Below are positions 28,201 to 40,577 of a stretch of DNA of 41,279 bases, piece by piece. A program made the translations under genes and the position numbers. The notes beneath the pieces were generated by a model that saw nothing but the letters and a program-made list of their open reading frames with translations, was not told the origin of the DNA and ran no database searches. Source of the DNA: Bryobacterales bacterium (GTDB lineage: Bacteria; Acidobacteriota; Terriglobia; Bryobacterales; Bryobacteraceae); NCBI GenBank assembly GCA_019261985.1, contig JAFAQY010000022.1:1-41279 (forward strand), given 5' to 3'. The stretch's first letter is position 1. Each line of letters starts with the position of its first letter.

Positions 28201-28990
28201 CTATATAGGAAAGTACGTTGACCCCGCCTTTGTAGTTTTCGTTAGGATACTGGGCCACCAGATTCCGCATGATGGTGTCCATCTCCGCGCGAGCCTGCGT
28301 CAGCGAAACACCCGGCCTCAGGCGTCCCATGCCCTCCGTGTCATCGCCGGAACTGCGATTGTAGAAAAGAGGGTTATCGTTTTGACCCAGGGGAGTAAAA
28401 ATGTCCTGGAAGTAAAACCTCAAGCGTACGCTGGCGGGCATGATCCCGATCACCTCGACATCGCGCCCATTCAAATTCAGCGTTTGCCCAAGAATTTGCG
28501 GGTTTCCCCCGAAGCGGCGTTTCCAATAACCTTCGGACAGCAACGCCACAGGCCGCCCGCCCCGTTGGTCCTCTTCCTGGGTGAACATCCTGCCCAGGAC
28601 CGGCTGTACGCGAAGAACGGAAAGCAGATTCGAAGATACCCCGAGGCCGGGGATGAGTTCAGGATCGCCACGGCCTATAAGCGTGAACGTCTCCGAGCGC
28701 ACGCCGGCGATTGCCTCAAATGTGCGGGACTGCTGTTGCCAGTCCAACAGATTCGGGTACGAAACAGCATTTTCGTCGCCGCCCTGAGGTAAGGTTTGGT
28801 ACAGCGAGGCGAGGCGACCGGGCTGCGGGAATGGAACCGGGTGCAGAAGCGCGGCATCGACCACGCTGAAGATGGCCGTATTCGCGCCGATGCCAAGGGC
28901 CAGCGTAAAAAGCACGGCAAACGTGAACCCAGGGCTGCGGCGAAATGCCCTGATCGCAAAATGGAAATCTTGAAATATCGTTTCCAACAC
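25235..28990 (-). CDS. Fusion of ADOP/MacB-like permease, GAF domain and SpoIIE/RsbU-type PP2C phosphatase
   Basis: This is one uninterrupted frame of 1251 residues. Residues 1 to about 808 are a full leaderless ADOP permease: DFHFAIRAFRRSPGFTFAV, first FtsX block LLIACTNVANLMLARSASRS, second FtsX block ERTQEIGVRMALGAEPRDVL, and the tail CFVPARRAASLSPLLAMGD where relatives stop. About 835-1000 is a GAF-like domain (SFAEAADTALAILRGQTGAQ ... VGVLLLGPP). A helix with LAAEVQQRLLPPEPPSN leads into the phosphatase (about 1025-1251) with metal-binding motifs GGDYYDF, IAVADVSGKGVAAGLLMA, VNAGHNPPLL, LAFTDGVPEALNEQGEEFG and EQHDDITLVAVKV. FtsX topology puts the C-terminus in the cytoplasm, so the phosphatase should act there, probably on a STAS protein. 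The start is GTG at 28990, with no clear ribosome-binding site. Confidence 0.9.
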   Translation of the reverse strand: MLETIFQDFHFAIRAFRRSPGFTFAVLFTLALGIGANTAIFSVVDAALLHPVPFPQPGRLASLYQTLPQGGDENAVSYPNLLDWQQQSRTFEAIAGVRSETFTLIGRGDPELIPGLGVSSNLLSVLRVQPVLGRMFTQEEDQRGGRPVALLSEGYWKRRFGGNPQILGQTLNLNGRDVEVIGIMPASVRLRFYFQDIFTPLGQNDNPLFYNRSSGDDTEGMGRLRPGVSLTQARAEMDTIMRNLVAQYPNENYKGGVNVLSYIEDKSGSLRPLLVALSVAVGFVLLIACTNVANLMLARSASRSQEFGIRVALGARRGRMIRQLLTESVLLSLAGGALGVLLALWYTRAAISVLPSVLPVTSSIQINQRLIWFSVIVSLMTSLLFGLAPAFKASDLNVQQTLRESGRSILGARHRAQSVLVVAEIALTLIVLIGAGLMLRSLRNLWAASPGFRPDNVLVFHTSLSPQRFTTPESIRRAFRELNDRLSSLPGVDAASIEVGSLPFMGTTTTGFSRADETVTNNELRIANLYVVGRDHFRAMGIPLLRGRFFTAAEIDKDQRVAVVDEELARETFPGQDALGKSIRRGLSGNALQIVGIAGHVKHSGIDSDASAKFRAELYLPLSEISDRMLTGAAADVTGIVHSRVNRATLINSIRTDLRSFNGDRAVSGENLMTDAIAGSFAPRRFSLVVLGAFAVISLILAIVGVYGVVSYVMSERTQEIGVRMALGAEPRDVLLRVLRDGAVLGGIGVAIGLAAAAVLTRLMANLLFGVAPTDFLTFTSAGALLMGFTVLACFVPARRAASLSPLLAMGDQRQSNWRAARLRMQRAVQEMLIGSKESVVSVGNLINEFAGSVRSAASFAEAADTALAILRGQTGAQSAHLLEQTGEGAYRGGDCSLPAQGFLINRLKHYPHPLTLLDSDFDALVRWAREFKPERTEEMEALARSGARIAVPLRTKLEMVGVLLLGPPAAREAYTPAEKEALSSAAEVFALMIENSRLTGRALEQEKLRRDLDLAAEVQQRLLPPEPPSNGAVALAAFMLPARTVGGDYYDFLELDGRGIGIAVADVSGKGVAAGLLMAVVQASLRVISAEKDVPLSQLAERMNSFLYRSSGASKYATFFYAQLQSNGRRLRFVNAGHNPPLLAHNTEAGIQVTELGAGGPPLGLFPKMQYEEAEVELLPGDAMLAFTDGVPEALNEQGEEFGEIRLKELLCASSGSTAEEIAAIVSREVRDWIGAAEQHDDITLVAVKV

Positions 28991-29265
28991 GACGCTACGC
29001 AGGATCTACAAAAGGTGCTCTGATATCAGTTCGCACAAACATCGAGGTTGGCCCGTAACGATCTCCAATGGAGGCGGGCGTACGGCCCTCAAAGCACCGC
29101 CGGGCATTAGCCTTCTACCATATCATTCGTCCGTGTCCCACAGACTCGCCCTTCCACACCGGGTAACAGCGTTGTTTGGCCGGTTAGGCTTGGAGTCGCT
29201 GAATTTGCGCCTCCCAGGCGGCCCGATCGGGATAACTGGAGAGGCCATCAGAGGACTGCCTTCAG

Positions 29266-30665
29266 CTACACACGATTCGGAAGAAACGAGCTACCTGGCC
29301 TCCATTCCGGGCGCGCATCGGCGTTGGCCACCTCGTCCAAAAGGCGGTAAAAAAATTCGTTGAACGTGGCTCCCGCGGAGGGATCCCATGGCTGGGTGAG
29401 ATCGTCGGCGGGACTGTGGTAGCGCTGCTTATACCATTTGCGGTAAATTCGTTCTTCGGCGGATCCCCTTTTGTAGCCGAAAACGAAGGCAACCGACGGT
29501 ACCCCTGCCTTTAAGAAGCTGATTTGATCTGAGGGGCTAAGGAGAAGCCGATCCGGCTCGGGATCAGCTTGCGTGCGAATGCCGAGCGAGGCGGCCACGA
29601 TTTGAGCCGTTTCTCCGAGCGTCGAATCCGAGAGTCCTAGAACAGTCATTAACTTCAAAGGGAAAATTGGTCTGAGGGCATCCAAGTTGATGTCGGCCAC
29701 CAAATGCTCTTTTGGAATGGTCGGGTGTTGCATAAAATACTGAGAACCGAGCATGCCCTCCTCCTCGGCCGTAAAAACCGCGAATAGTACGCAGCGCCTA
29801 GGCCTGCGCGGAGAATCATGAAGCTGGGCCGCCAACTCGATAAGCGTTGCCACATAAGCTGCATCGTCAAGGGTGCCGTTGTAGATTCGGTCGCCGTGCC
29901 AAGGCTCGCCGATTCCCCAACCGTCCAGGTGTACGGAAACGACAACGCATTGATCTTTGAGCACCGGGTCCGAACCCGGAAGCATTGCCAGAACGTTATC
30001 CGCTTGCATCGAAGCGCCTTCGAAATGCCATACCGAATGGCGCCGGACGCGCAGGAGCGCGAGCGTCGGGCGACGGTTGAGGTGGACTTCCGATAAGCAT
30101 CCCTGCTGTATAGGGAATCGGCCATTGGCGAGGCTCGGGTCCGCCGGTGCTGTCAATCTCAAGCAACCCGATGCTGCCTTCAGGAGCGGAGCGCAACACG
30201 GCTGACGTGCCCTTTACGAATCGCGGTGCACCGAGCTCAACAAGAATCTTGTCCTTAATATCCAAATGATTCGCGTATGATTCGGACCCCCGAAGAGCAA
30301 ACCGAATTCTCCCTCCGGTGGACGCCCCACGAAAGTGATCGAGATCTGGCGCAGCCATTGCAGATGCCTGACCTTGCCGGACGAGATCAATTCAGCCTTG
30401 GAACGGTCTGGGCGAAATCGAGCGTCGAAGCGGGATGGTCTGCCGATACCCCGATTCGCCGGCGGGCACCAAACCATTCATCTCAAATTGCCGCACGACG
30501 TAGTCGACCGCTCGCCGGTCGCCGTCGCTACCTGGATAACGGCCTCCCATGGACATTGGATAGGGCCTGAACGTGCGCCCACCACTGCCTAGTTGCAGCG
30601 TTTGGGTGTGTTGCAATGGCGGCCGCCGGCAATAGAAAGATGAATGCGCTGCGAAACCTCATCAT
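29266..30665 (-). pseudogene. M28-family secreted metallopeptidase with at least four frameshifts
   Basis: The likely start is ATG at 30665, giving a signal peptide (RSAFIFLLPAAAIAT) and then RQWWAHVQAL in one frame. The protein continues in a second frame with MGGRYPGSDGDRRAVDYVV, moves to a third near 30435 (SKAELISSGKVRHLQWL), returns for a PA-like part (YANHLDIKDKILVELGAPRF), and ends in the other frame from about 30090. That last frame (29266 to 30162) keeps a complete M28 catalytic core: SVHLDGWG, GTLDDAAYVATLIELA, FTAEEEGMLGS, DINLDAL and RYHSPADD. The order is collinear with the family, so this is one decayed gene unless the assembly carries several indels. Confidence 0.8.
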
Positions 30666-30688
30666 CAGAATTCATACTCGCACGCTGA

Positions 30689-31476
30689 TCATTCATGAAC
30701 AGCTTGGCGAACCACGGCTCGTCGGCTCAGTGAGCGTGCAAGACCATTCACGAGGCTTCGCGGTGAAAACCCGAGCTTTCGTTTGCGAGGTCATTTCGCG
30801 GCGCCGCGTAGCGGTGTCGCATAGTACATAGCGGTCGGGGCCCAACGCTTGAGCCTGCTGCTCGGTGACATGCGGCGGAGGCGGTGCGGCGACAAATCGC
30901 GCAAATGCGGGTAGCCAGACGCGCATCTCCGATGGATCGTCGTCCACAATGTTGTACACGCGGCATCACGACTCCCTCCAGATCTCGCGAGCTCAGTACC
31001 CGTTCTTCGACCTGCAGGTAGGTTCGGACGCTCGCGGAAATCGCGGGCGATGCATTCACGGCCAGCGAGTCCGTTTCGGACACAAGGCCGGCGCCCGGTC
31101 CATAGAAGAATCCGGTGGACTGGACCGGATAACGCTTCGCGCCTGCAGTCCGTGCCGCATTGTGCACGTTTTGCCCGCCTTCGAGCCGCACCTTGCGATC
31201 CCGCTCCGCGGCCGCGCGCATCGCCTCGGGTGTGTAATCGCGTGGAAGTGAAGTGAGCTCTTCGATCACCGCATCGGGCCGCACTCGCCCGAGCGCCGCC
31301 CTGACAGCTCCGGAACCGAAGGCATTTACCACTACCCCGTCGGCGCCTTATTTCTGAAGCACTGTCAGACCACGCTCGGAACGCGTCATCCCGATCACGT
31401 CGTGCCGCGCCGCCACGAGGGCGGAAACCAGTGGCCGCCCAATCGCGCCAGTTGCTCCCGCTACGAATACCTTCAT
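30689..31476 (-). pseudogene. NAD-dependent epimerase (SDR) with nonsense, deletion and frameshift
   Basis: ATG at 31476, with an excellent AGGAGG seven nt upstream, opens MKVFVAGATGAIGRPLVSAL, an NAD-binding Rossmann start. TAA at 31348-31350 interrupts GLTVLQK and GADGVVVNAFG in the same frame. The middle part (AARTAGAKRYPVQSTGFFYG) continues to EGVVM near 30968, then jumps to another frame at YNIVDDDPSEM. About 60 residues usually found between these points are missing. A third frame near 30830 carries AMYYATPLRGA and GFSPRSLVNG to a stop at 30689. It lies 23 bp upstream of the decayed M28 gene. Confidence 0.8.
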
Positions 31477-31875
31477 TTCCTTCCCTCCTGATTTCTCCGA
31501 GCGATCGGTTAAGATCGCGGGCCGTGTTCGCCTCCGCCCCCGTCTGAATCGCCGGTGCGCTTACGCCCCGGCCGGCTCGTCATTAGCGCTTGTTTCGTAC
31601 ATCAAGCAGCGTCACCAAAATCCGCATCGCCAGGCGCATTTCGCAAACCGACCTGCTCGCGGGCTCGGATTTCCCCCGGCTCTCTCAATTTCTGAAGGCC
31701 ATACCACGGCCAGATCACTTTTGACCTGCCGACCGAATATCGCCTAAGCTTGGTCTGCACGCCATTCTGGGAGGGTCCCCGAATGCTTTTTACCGGGCAT
31801 GCATTGATCGGCGCCGACTGGAACCGTTCCAATCCTGCCCAAATCAATGAATTAGCCACTTTTGAGGTATACCCC
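31477..31875. other. Spacer without a recognisable gene
   Basis: Read on both strands, this 399-bp stretch shows no convincing coding sequence or RNA. The left end should hold the promoter of the decayed epimerase gene. GTG and ATG codons at 31750 and 31783 are in frame with the gene at 31876 but lack ribosome-binding sites. Confidence 0.4.
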
Positions 31876-32238
31876 ATGTTTGAAAAATCGATCGGCCATA
31901 AGAAGACTCTGTCGGTCTGCCCTCAATGCGGGTCCGAACCGATAGCGGCCGTTGCCGATGGTCACTCGCTGGAGATTGTACGGCACCCGGGCATAGTGGA
32001 GGCACACATTGTGGAATCCGGCGGGTATGTAGATTTCAACTTCACGGGAACTGGCGAATTGCCGGGGTTGATGCGCCTGTCAGAGGCGATCGCAGGCTCT
32101 CGGTACCGTGCGGTTTTCGTTGATCTCGCAGGCGGCAGTTCGGTTGCAAGGATGTCATCGCGCGACAGTGCTTACTTGAGTATTGAATCCGCACTTCAAC
32201 AGTTTCCAATTCAAGTGATTGACGTGGAAAAAGCCTGA
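31876..32238 (+). CDS. Small protein of unknown function
   Basis: This is 120 residues from the ATG at 31876, chosen because GAGGT lies 7 nt upstream. The frame could extend further left without such a site. The N-terminal part contains VCPQCGSEP, a single CxxC pair that is too little for a zinc ribbon by itself. The rest is a mixed alpha/beta sequence (HIVESGGYVDFNFTGTG, RYRAVFVDLAGGSS). No family is recognised and it has no obvious partner gene. The surrounding decay zone means it might also be a remnant. Confidence 0.45.
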   Translation: MFEKSIGHKKTLSVCPQCGSEPIAAVADGHSLEIVRHPGIVEAHIVESGGYVDFNFTGTGELPGLMRLSEAIAGSRYRAVFVDLAGGSSVARMSSRDSAYLSIESALQQFPIQVIDVEKA

Positions 32239-32606
32239 AGCCCCTCCATTCGACAGTGCCTGGAATCACTGGGAAGCGAAAATCCCTATTCCGGGGGACG
32301 TGAGCCGTAGCTGCCCGAGACGATCTGGACCAGCGCCTATTATCGTCACATCGCAAAAGAGCGCGAAGAAGAGCAGGCAAACGCGGGCCTCCGGCGAGAC
32401 GCTCTATCGGATCAAGCCCGACGGGCCGGCAGTTCTGATCGATGAGGGCTCTGGTCTTCGGAATCGCCTCGATCTATCGGATGGTCATCTTCGCTGATCC
32501 CCGATGTGAGGGCAAGATTCGTGGTGCCGTCCCATCGCGCAGGCCTCGCATCTCGGACGGATAGCTCCACGAACATTTTTCGGGTTGTTGACCGGCAACG
32601 CAGCGC
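32239..32606. other. Spacer with a possible SMP-30-like fragment
   Basis: On the plus strand about 32393-32497 reads GETLYRIKPDGPAVLIDEGS then GLRNRLDLSDG. This is reminiscent of SMP-30/gluconolactonase repeats (LYRIDPDG...GL-NGL-LSPDG) but very short. No start signal belongs to it. The remaining bases show nothing. Confidence 0.25.
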
Positions 32607-33437
32607 TTACAGCGGATGATCCGGCATCGCCATCGAACGCCACATGTGAGCAACCGGGCTGTTATCGAAGCCCAAACCTTCCTTTGGCTGCTTGAAATGT
32701 CGTCCGATGATATCCGTGAACTGCTCCAGCTGGGGATGAACGCCCGGCTCGAACGCGTACAGATCGTTCACCGTTACCATCCGGGGCTCGAGATACCACT
32801 TGTGATTGCGGACCATTTTGTAAGTTGCTTCAATGTACGGCTCGGGCTTATAATCCTCGCCGAACATGTTGCGATACAAATCCGGATAAACATATCCGTG
32901 CGCAGTGTCCTCGTAAAAGCGCAACGCCTGATGGTAGCGAATTGCGAACGCGACCTTTTCGGAGACATACGGCTCATACATCTGCGCGCCCCACCAGCCG
33001 TGATCCACCTTGATCAGCTCCTGCACGGTATCGTGCAGCAGGCACGCGAGAATCACTTCTTCGGATTGCCCGGTCCGCATCGCCCGGTTCGCGCTTTGCA
33101 GCACGTGATTGGAAGTCGCGCTAAAGCGGAGCTTGAAGAAATCCACCAGCGTGGGTTTGGCCGGCAGGGGCGCTAGATGTTTCACATTGCCCGAAGATGC
33201 CCGGAACAGATTACCCAAGCCGCGCCGGAACGGTTGCGTTTCGATCCGGGCATCGATCTCGGCCGCAGTCGGGAATTTTTTCGCCGCGACCCCGCCGTCG
33301 CCTCTGTGCGATGCATCCTCGTTCAATTGCTGCATCAAGAAGTCCTCGAGGGCATCCGCGCGCGCTTCGTGAGTCATCGCCATCACTGCCCCTGCGCCGC
33401 CCAAACCGGCAAAGAACGCTCTTCGATCGAATTCCAT
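32607..33437 (-). CDS. Tat-exported HD-domain-like protein
   Basis: This 276-residue protein begins with a Tat-type signal (MEFDRRAFFAGLGGAGAVMA). The central region has HD-phosphohydrolase spacing: His111 (SATSNHVLQSANRAM), His135-Asp136 (LACLLHDTVQELI), His146 and His169 (IRYHQALRFYED). This suggests an HD-fold metal site. HD proteins are usually cytoplasmic phosphohydrolases, so export would be unusual. A metal-dependent enzyme of another kind is possible, as are oxygenase-like HD proteins. The gene stands alone, 110 bp from the tRNA gene. Confidence 0.7.
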   Translation of the reverse strand: MEFDRRAFFAGLGGAGAVMAMTHEARADALEDFLMQQLNEDASHRGDGGVAAKKFPTAAEIDARIETQPFRRGLGNLFRASSGNVKHLAPLPAKPTLVDFFKLRFSATSNHVLQSANRAMRTGQSEEVILACLLHDTVQELIKVDHGWWGAQMYEPYVSEKVAFAIRYHQALRFYEDTAHGYVYPDLYRNMFGEDYKPEPYIEATYKMVRNHKWYLEPRMVTVNDLYAFEPGVHPQLEQFTDIIGRHFKQPKEGLGFDNSPVAHMWRSMAMPDHPL

Positions 33438-33547
33438 CTATCCTCCCGAGATCGGAGTATAGCACGCGCTGACCTGGTTCTTGCTTTGCGACGCCGCCAC
33501 GTGGTTGCGTGTTTGCAACACGTTCATCGGTCTCCGGCAAAAATGAA

Positions 33548-33621
33548 TGGCTGGGAGGCAGGGACTCGAACCCCGATACGCAGATCCAGAGTCTGCAGTC
33601 TTACCATTAGACGACCTCCCA
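33548..33621 (-). tRNA. tRNA-Gln (anticodon CUG)
   Basis: On the minus strand the 74-nt sequence folds as a tRNA: acceptor TGGGAGG/CCTCCCA, discriminator G and an encoded CCA, T arm with GGTTCGAGTCC, and an anticodon arm GCAGA-CTCTGGA-TCTGC. The loop places CTG at positions 34-36, reading CAG codons. The opening U-A pair is typical of glutamine tRNA. Confidence 0.93.
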
Positions 33622-33675
33622 AAAGGCTCTGTGGCAGCGACTTAGCCTCATTGTAACATCGAGGCCTCGAAGAGC

Positions 33676-36906
<3,231 letters not shown>

Positions 36907-36923
36907 GCTAGTGGACCGCGGCC

Positions 36924-36952
36924 TGTGGGGCAGGTTGCCAACCTGCCTGGCC
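36924..36952 (+). repeat. GTGGGGC repeat, copy 3 (single hairpin)
   Basis: TGTGGGGCAGGTTGCCAACC and then TGC form the GCAGGTT-GCC-AACCTGC hairpin (36930-36946). It lies 18 bp upstream of the carB start in the carA-carB spacer. Confidence 0.75.
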
Positions 36953-37027
36953 GGGGGTGCGACGAGTTTGGGTTGGGATGGGCATCGTCGATTTTTTCAT
37001 CGGCTAAAGATGATATGGACCGCGGCC

Positions 37028-37069
37028 AGCGCGATTGGCAATCGCGCGCAGGATGGCATCCTGCCCCAC
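37028..37069 (-). repeat. Two-hairpin palindromic repeat, copy 4
   Basis: Read on the minus strand it has the same 42-bp layout as copies 1 and 2. The arms are CAGGATG/CATCCTG and GCGCGATT/AATCGCGC, so base changes against copy 1 occur on both sides of each stem and keep pairing. It lies between carA and carB, in opposite orientation to copy 3. Confidence 0.82.
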
Positions 37070-37145
37070 ATCAGCCTGTGTCGACCTGCGGCGGGTTTCT
37101 CTGGCTGGCCAGGGCTTCGGTGAGTTTGGGTTGCTAGGATCATCG

Positions 37146-38270
<1,125 letters not shown>

Positions 38271-38334
38271 ATCGACCGGCTCCTCTTTATGTCTACACGT
38301 GCATTGGGCGAGAGTTGCAGAGTGGGGGCAACTT

Positions 38335-39090
38335 CTATTTGAACACAGATTTCGCGATCTCATCTGTGTCCGATTGGGGTGGCTCGCCGTCATTAATTTC
38401 GGAGTCGATTTCGGCTTCGGGAGCGGGGAGGCGACCGCAATATTGGAAACGACTAGCCTGTCGAGCGAGTTCGCGACGCTCCATCCAGACGGTAAGCTCT
38501 CGATTTGAAAATTCGAAGCCAGCCGCTTCAGGCTGCCACGGCTGTTCGAGTGCTTCCTTGAGGTTACGGATTTGGGCCGCGGACTCCAGGGCCTTCTCGC
38601 GGGCCTCGGCACGCTCCTGCTGGAGCTGTTTCAGCTCCGCTTTCGCCTTCTCTAGAGTACGGTTGAGGCGCTGCTCGTAGAGGCTGAGCTTGGCGAGGAT
38701 GTCGCCGTGGACATCGAGGGATTTGGCTTGGGCGAGGGCGCAATGGATGGCGGGATCCTCCGCTGCTATTTCATTCGAGAGCTCATGGAAGCCGAGCGAG
38801 AAAAGATTGTTTTCCATGGCGCGGATGCGGTCGAGGCGCCAATACGTGTCGGCGATGGTCTGGACGGCTTTGGTTTCCAGGAGACCTTTCGGATTTAGCT
38901 CGGCGTGGAATTGGGCGCAGTGTTTTTGATAGGCGGCCATGTCCTCTTCGGGCAGGACGACGGTTTGGCCGGTGAGCCCGTGGCGAAGGGCGTTTAGGCA
39001 GGCTCGGCGCTTGCCTTCGGCGGTGACGGGGCCGGTGGAATGAGATGCGTTTTGGCGGTTGATGGCGGCGCGGTTGGGGGATGGGGTCAT
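38335..39090 (-). CDS. Acidobacterial multi-copy hypothetical protein
   Basis: This 251-residue soluble protein starts at ATG 39090 with GAGG eight nt upstream. The N-terminus [20 protein letters not shown] and [19 protein letters not shown] is a pattern I associate with a large, often multi-copy acidobacterial family of unknown function. Residues about 130-190 form a likely coiled coil ([19 protein letters not shown]). A remnant of the same family lies at 17575-17611. It ends 64 bp upstream of carA on the same strand and could share its transcript. Confidence 0.7.
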   Translation of the reverse strand: MTPSPNRAAINRQNASHSTGPVTAEGKRRACLNALRHGLTGQTVVLPEEDMAAYQKHCAQFHAELNPKGLLETKAVQTIADTYWRLDRIRAMENNLFSLGFHELSNEIAAEDPAIHCALAQAKSLDVHGDILAKLSLYEQRLNRTLEKAKAELKQLQQERAEAREKALESAAQIRNLKEALEQPWQPEAAGFEFSNRELTVWMERRELARQASRFQYCGRLPAPEAEIDSEINDGEPPQSDTDEIAKSVFK

Positions 39091-39716
39091 ATGGAATACC
39101 TCAATTGGTTTTCGTTCGCGCGGGAGAGGCTAGACGGCGGGAGGAATCGGAATGTTTATGAAGATGCGTGGGTTGGCGGATCGTAGAGGAGGAGACTGCA
39201 TCGGAAACCGAAAGGGCCTTTGCGTGTGAGCGCCCGGGTTCCGATAAACAGCAGCGTGCCAGAAATCCGATTCGCTGTATGGGGGTCTTCACTCTCCAGT
39301 TTTCGTAATCGCCGCGTTGAGAGCAGGCTACCAGCCGTTGACGCCGGACGAATCCACCGCCAGGTAGTCCGCTAATTCTGTGTGCCTGACGTTTATTAGG
39401 AGGATCAGGCGGAAGTGCGCGCTCCCAGAGAAGCGGACTTCACCTCAAATGTGCATCCCATGCATTGCATGTCGGTTAGTGCCGTGCGGCCGCCTTTTGT
39501 ACCGATCGGGATTCCGGCTGCATTCAAATGGTGGCCAAGGACGGAATCGAACCGCCGACGACAGTCTTTTCAGGGCACCTGCCGATTCGCGACAAGGGCT
39601 GTAGAATCAGCGGAAACTACTGATACGGAGGACCTTGTCTCATCGCCGTTTTGGGCCCATCTGGCCTCAATTCGGCGGGTTTAGGAGCCCCCTGTTCGCA
39701 TATTGTTCGCGCCGCC
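39091..39716. other. Spacer bounded by the TA module, with a tRNA remnant
   Basis: This 626-bp stretch holds no convincing gene. Minus-strand codons just after 39091 are the leader of the gene at 38335. The region 39415-39684 on the plus strand reads TESNRRRQSFQGT, which is a well-known false protein pattern arising from the complement of tRNA-Phe and should not be annotated as a gene. The tRNA fragment itself is listed separately. Confidence 0.55.
39529..39580 (-). other. 3' part of a tRNA-Phe gene (possible attachment-site remnant)
   Basis: On the minus strand the sequence CTGAAAA (anticodon loop, GAA) is followed by a variable region, the T arm GGCGGTTCGATTCCG, and the acceptor end CTTGGCCACCA. 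The 5' half is missing: no GGCCAAG, no D arm, and the anticodon stem does not pair. Integrases commonly recombine in the 3' half of tRNA genes, so this could be the scar of an integrated element next to the toxin-antitoxin pair. Confidence 0.6.
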
Positions 39717-39746
39717 TTGGCTTGACGTGCGCAGATTGCGTATACT
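39717..39746 (+). promoter_or_regulatory. Candidate promoter of the toxin-antitoxin pair
   Basis: TTGGCT (39717-39722) and TATACT (39741-39746) are separated by 18 nt, a fair sigma-70-type pair. The start of transcription would be about 39753, giving a very short leader. Confidence 0.45.
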
Positions 39747-39757
39747 GAGGTAGAAGC

Positions 39758-40114
39758 ATGCCAGATCCACCGATGACGGTCGTGGAAACTGCGCGGTTCC
39801 TCAGGGATGTGAGACCAATGATGTCGGATTCGGAACGGGAAGAACTCGTGGCGTTCCTGGGCGCGAATCCGGAGGCTGGTGACCTCATTCCGGAGACCGG
39901 AGGAGTTAGAAAGATCCGCTGGGCACTCGCTGGCCGAGGTAAACGCGGCGGCGCGAGGGTCGTCTACTACTATCACAACGAGCGCCTGCCGGTATTCCTA
40001 CTGGCGGCGTATGGAAAGAATGAGAAGGCGAACCTCAGTATGTCCGAGCGGAACGTCATGAAGCGTTTGATTCCAGCGCTGGTCGCGGGCTATCCGGCGA
40101 AAGAGAAACAGTAG
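39758..40114 (+). CDS. HigB/RelE-like toxin of a type II toxin-antitoxin pair
   Basis: This 118-residue protein has a RelE-fold pattern: ETARFLRDVRPMMSDSEREEL, then GVRKIRWALAGRGKRGGARV and YYYHNERLPVFLLAAYGKNEKANLS. The K-R-R and Y residues in the GKRGGARVVYYY stretch are those expected for ribosome-dependent mRNA cleavage. The ATG at 39758 has GAGG seven nt upstream. The antitoxin follows 7 bp downstream, the toxin-first order of HigBA modules. Confidence 0.87.
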   Translation: MPDPPMTVVETARFLRDVRPMMSDSEREELVAFLGANPEAGDLIPETGGVRKIRWALAGRGKRGGARVVYYYHNERLPVFLLAAYGKNEKANLSMSERNVMKRLIPALVAGYPAKEKQ

Positions 40115-40121
40115 GAGGGAC

Positions 40122-40487
40122 ATGTTGACAAACACCAAGGGACAATCTAAGCGGCGCGTAAAGAACCCGGCGCGTGTGCCGAAGAAGCATCGTACCGTGG
40201 GTTCACGCATCATCGAAGGACTGGAGGAGGCGATCGCGTGGACGCGCGGGGAAAATAACGATGTTCGCGTTACGCTGGTCCATGTGCCCAAGGTTAATGT
40301 GCGTGAGGTGCGCACGAGTATGGGGCTGAGTCAGGCACAGTTCGCGACGAAATTCGGTTTTCCACCGGCCACATTACGCAACTGGGAACAGGGCCGGTCC
40401 CGCCCAGACGCGCCAACTCGCGTGCTGCTGGCCGTGATCGCGAAGCACCCGGAGGCAGTGGAGGATGTCTTGCGGAAAGCGAGTTGA
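40122..40487 (+). CDS. HigA-like antitoxin with XRE helix-turn-helix
   Basis: This 121-residue protein has a basic N-terminal tail (KGQSKRRVKNPARVPKKH) and a central linker. Its C-terminal helix-turn-helix at about 64-112 (RTSMGLSQAQFATKFGFPPA then TLRNWEQGRSRPDAPTRVLL) is typical for HigA/MqsA-type antitoxins. AGGAGG lies 3 nt before the ATG, so the TTG one codon later could also serve as start. It should neutralise the upstream toxin and repress the shared promoter. Confidence 0.88.
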   Translation: MLTNTKGQSKRRVKNPARVPKKHRTVGSRIIEGLEEAIAWTRGENNDVRVTLVHVPKVNVREVRTSMGLSQAQFATKFGFPPATLRNWEQGRSRPDAPTRVLLAVIAKHPEAVEDVLRKAS

Positions 40488-40577
40488 ATTCGACGGCCGG
40501 GGGAACATCTAGCCGCGATTGACTGAAGCCGCAGACCGGCCCTGCACCGGCGCCATGATCCCAAGTCCAGGCCAAAG

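Noticed and set aside
38271-38612. Upstream extension of carA to give a 488-residue protein
   Set aside because: The extra residues overlap another gene on the same strand in a different frame. The family start and AGAGGAG point to TTG at 38270.
39380-39684. Plus-strand frames reading GRNRTADDSLFRAP and TESNRRRQSFQGT as possible proteins
   Set aside because: These are the known false translations of the complement of a tRNA-Phe gene. The DNA is explained by the tRNA fragment.
39722-39746. TTGACG with TATACT as the toxin-antitoxin promoter
   Set aside because: The spacer would be only 13 nt. TTGGCT five bases further upstream gives an 18-nt spacer.
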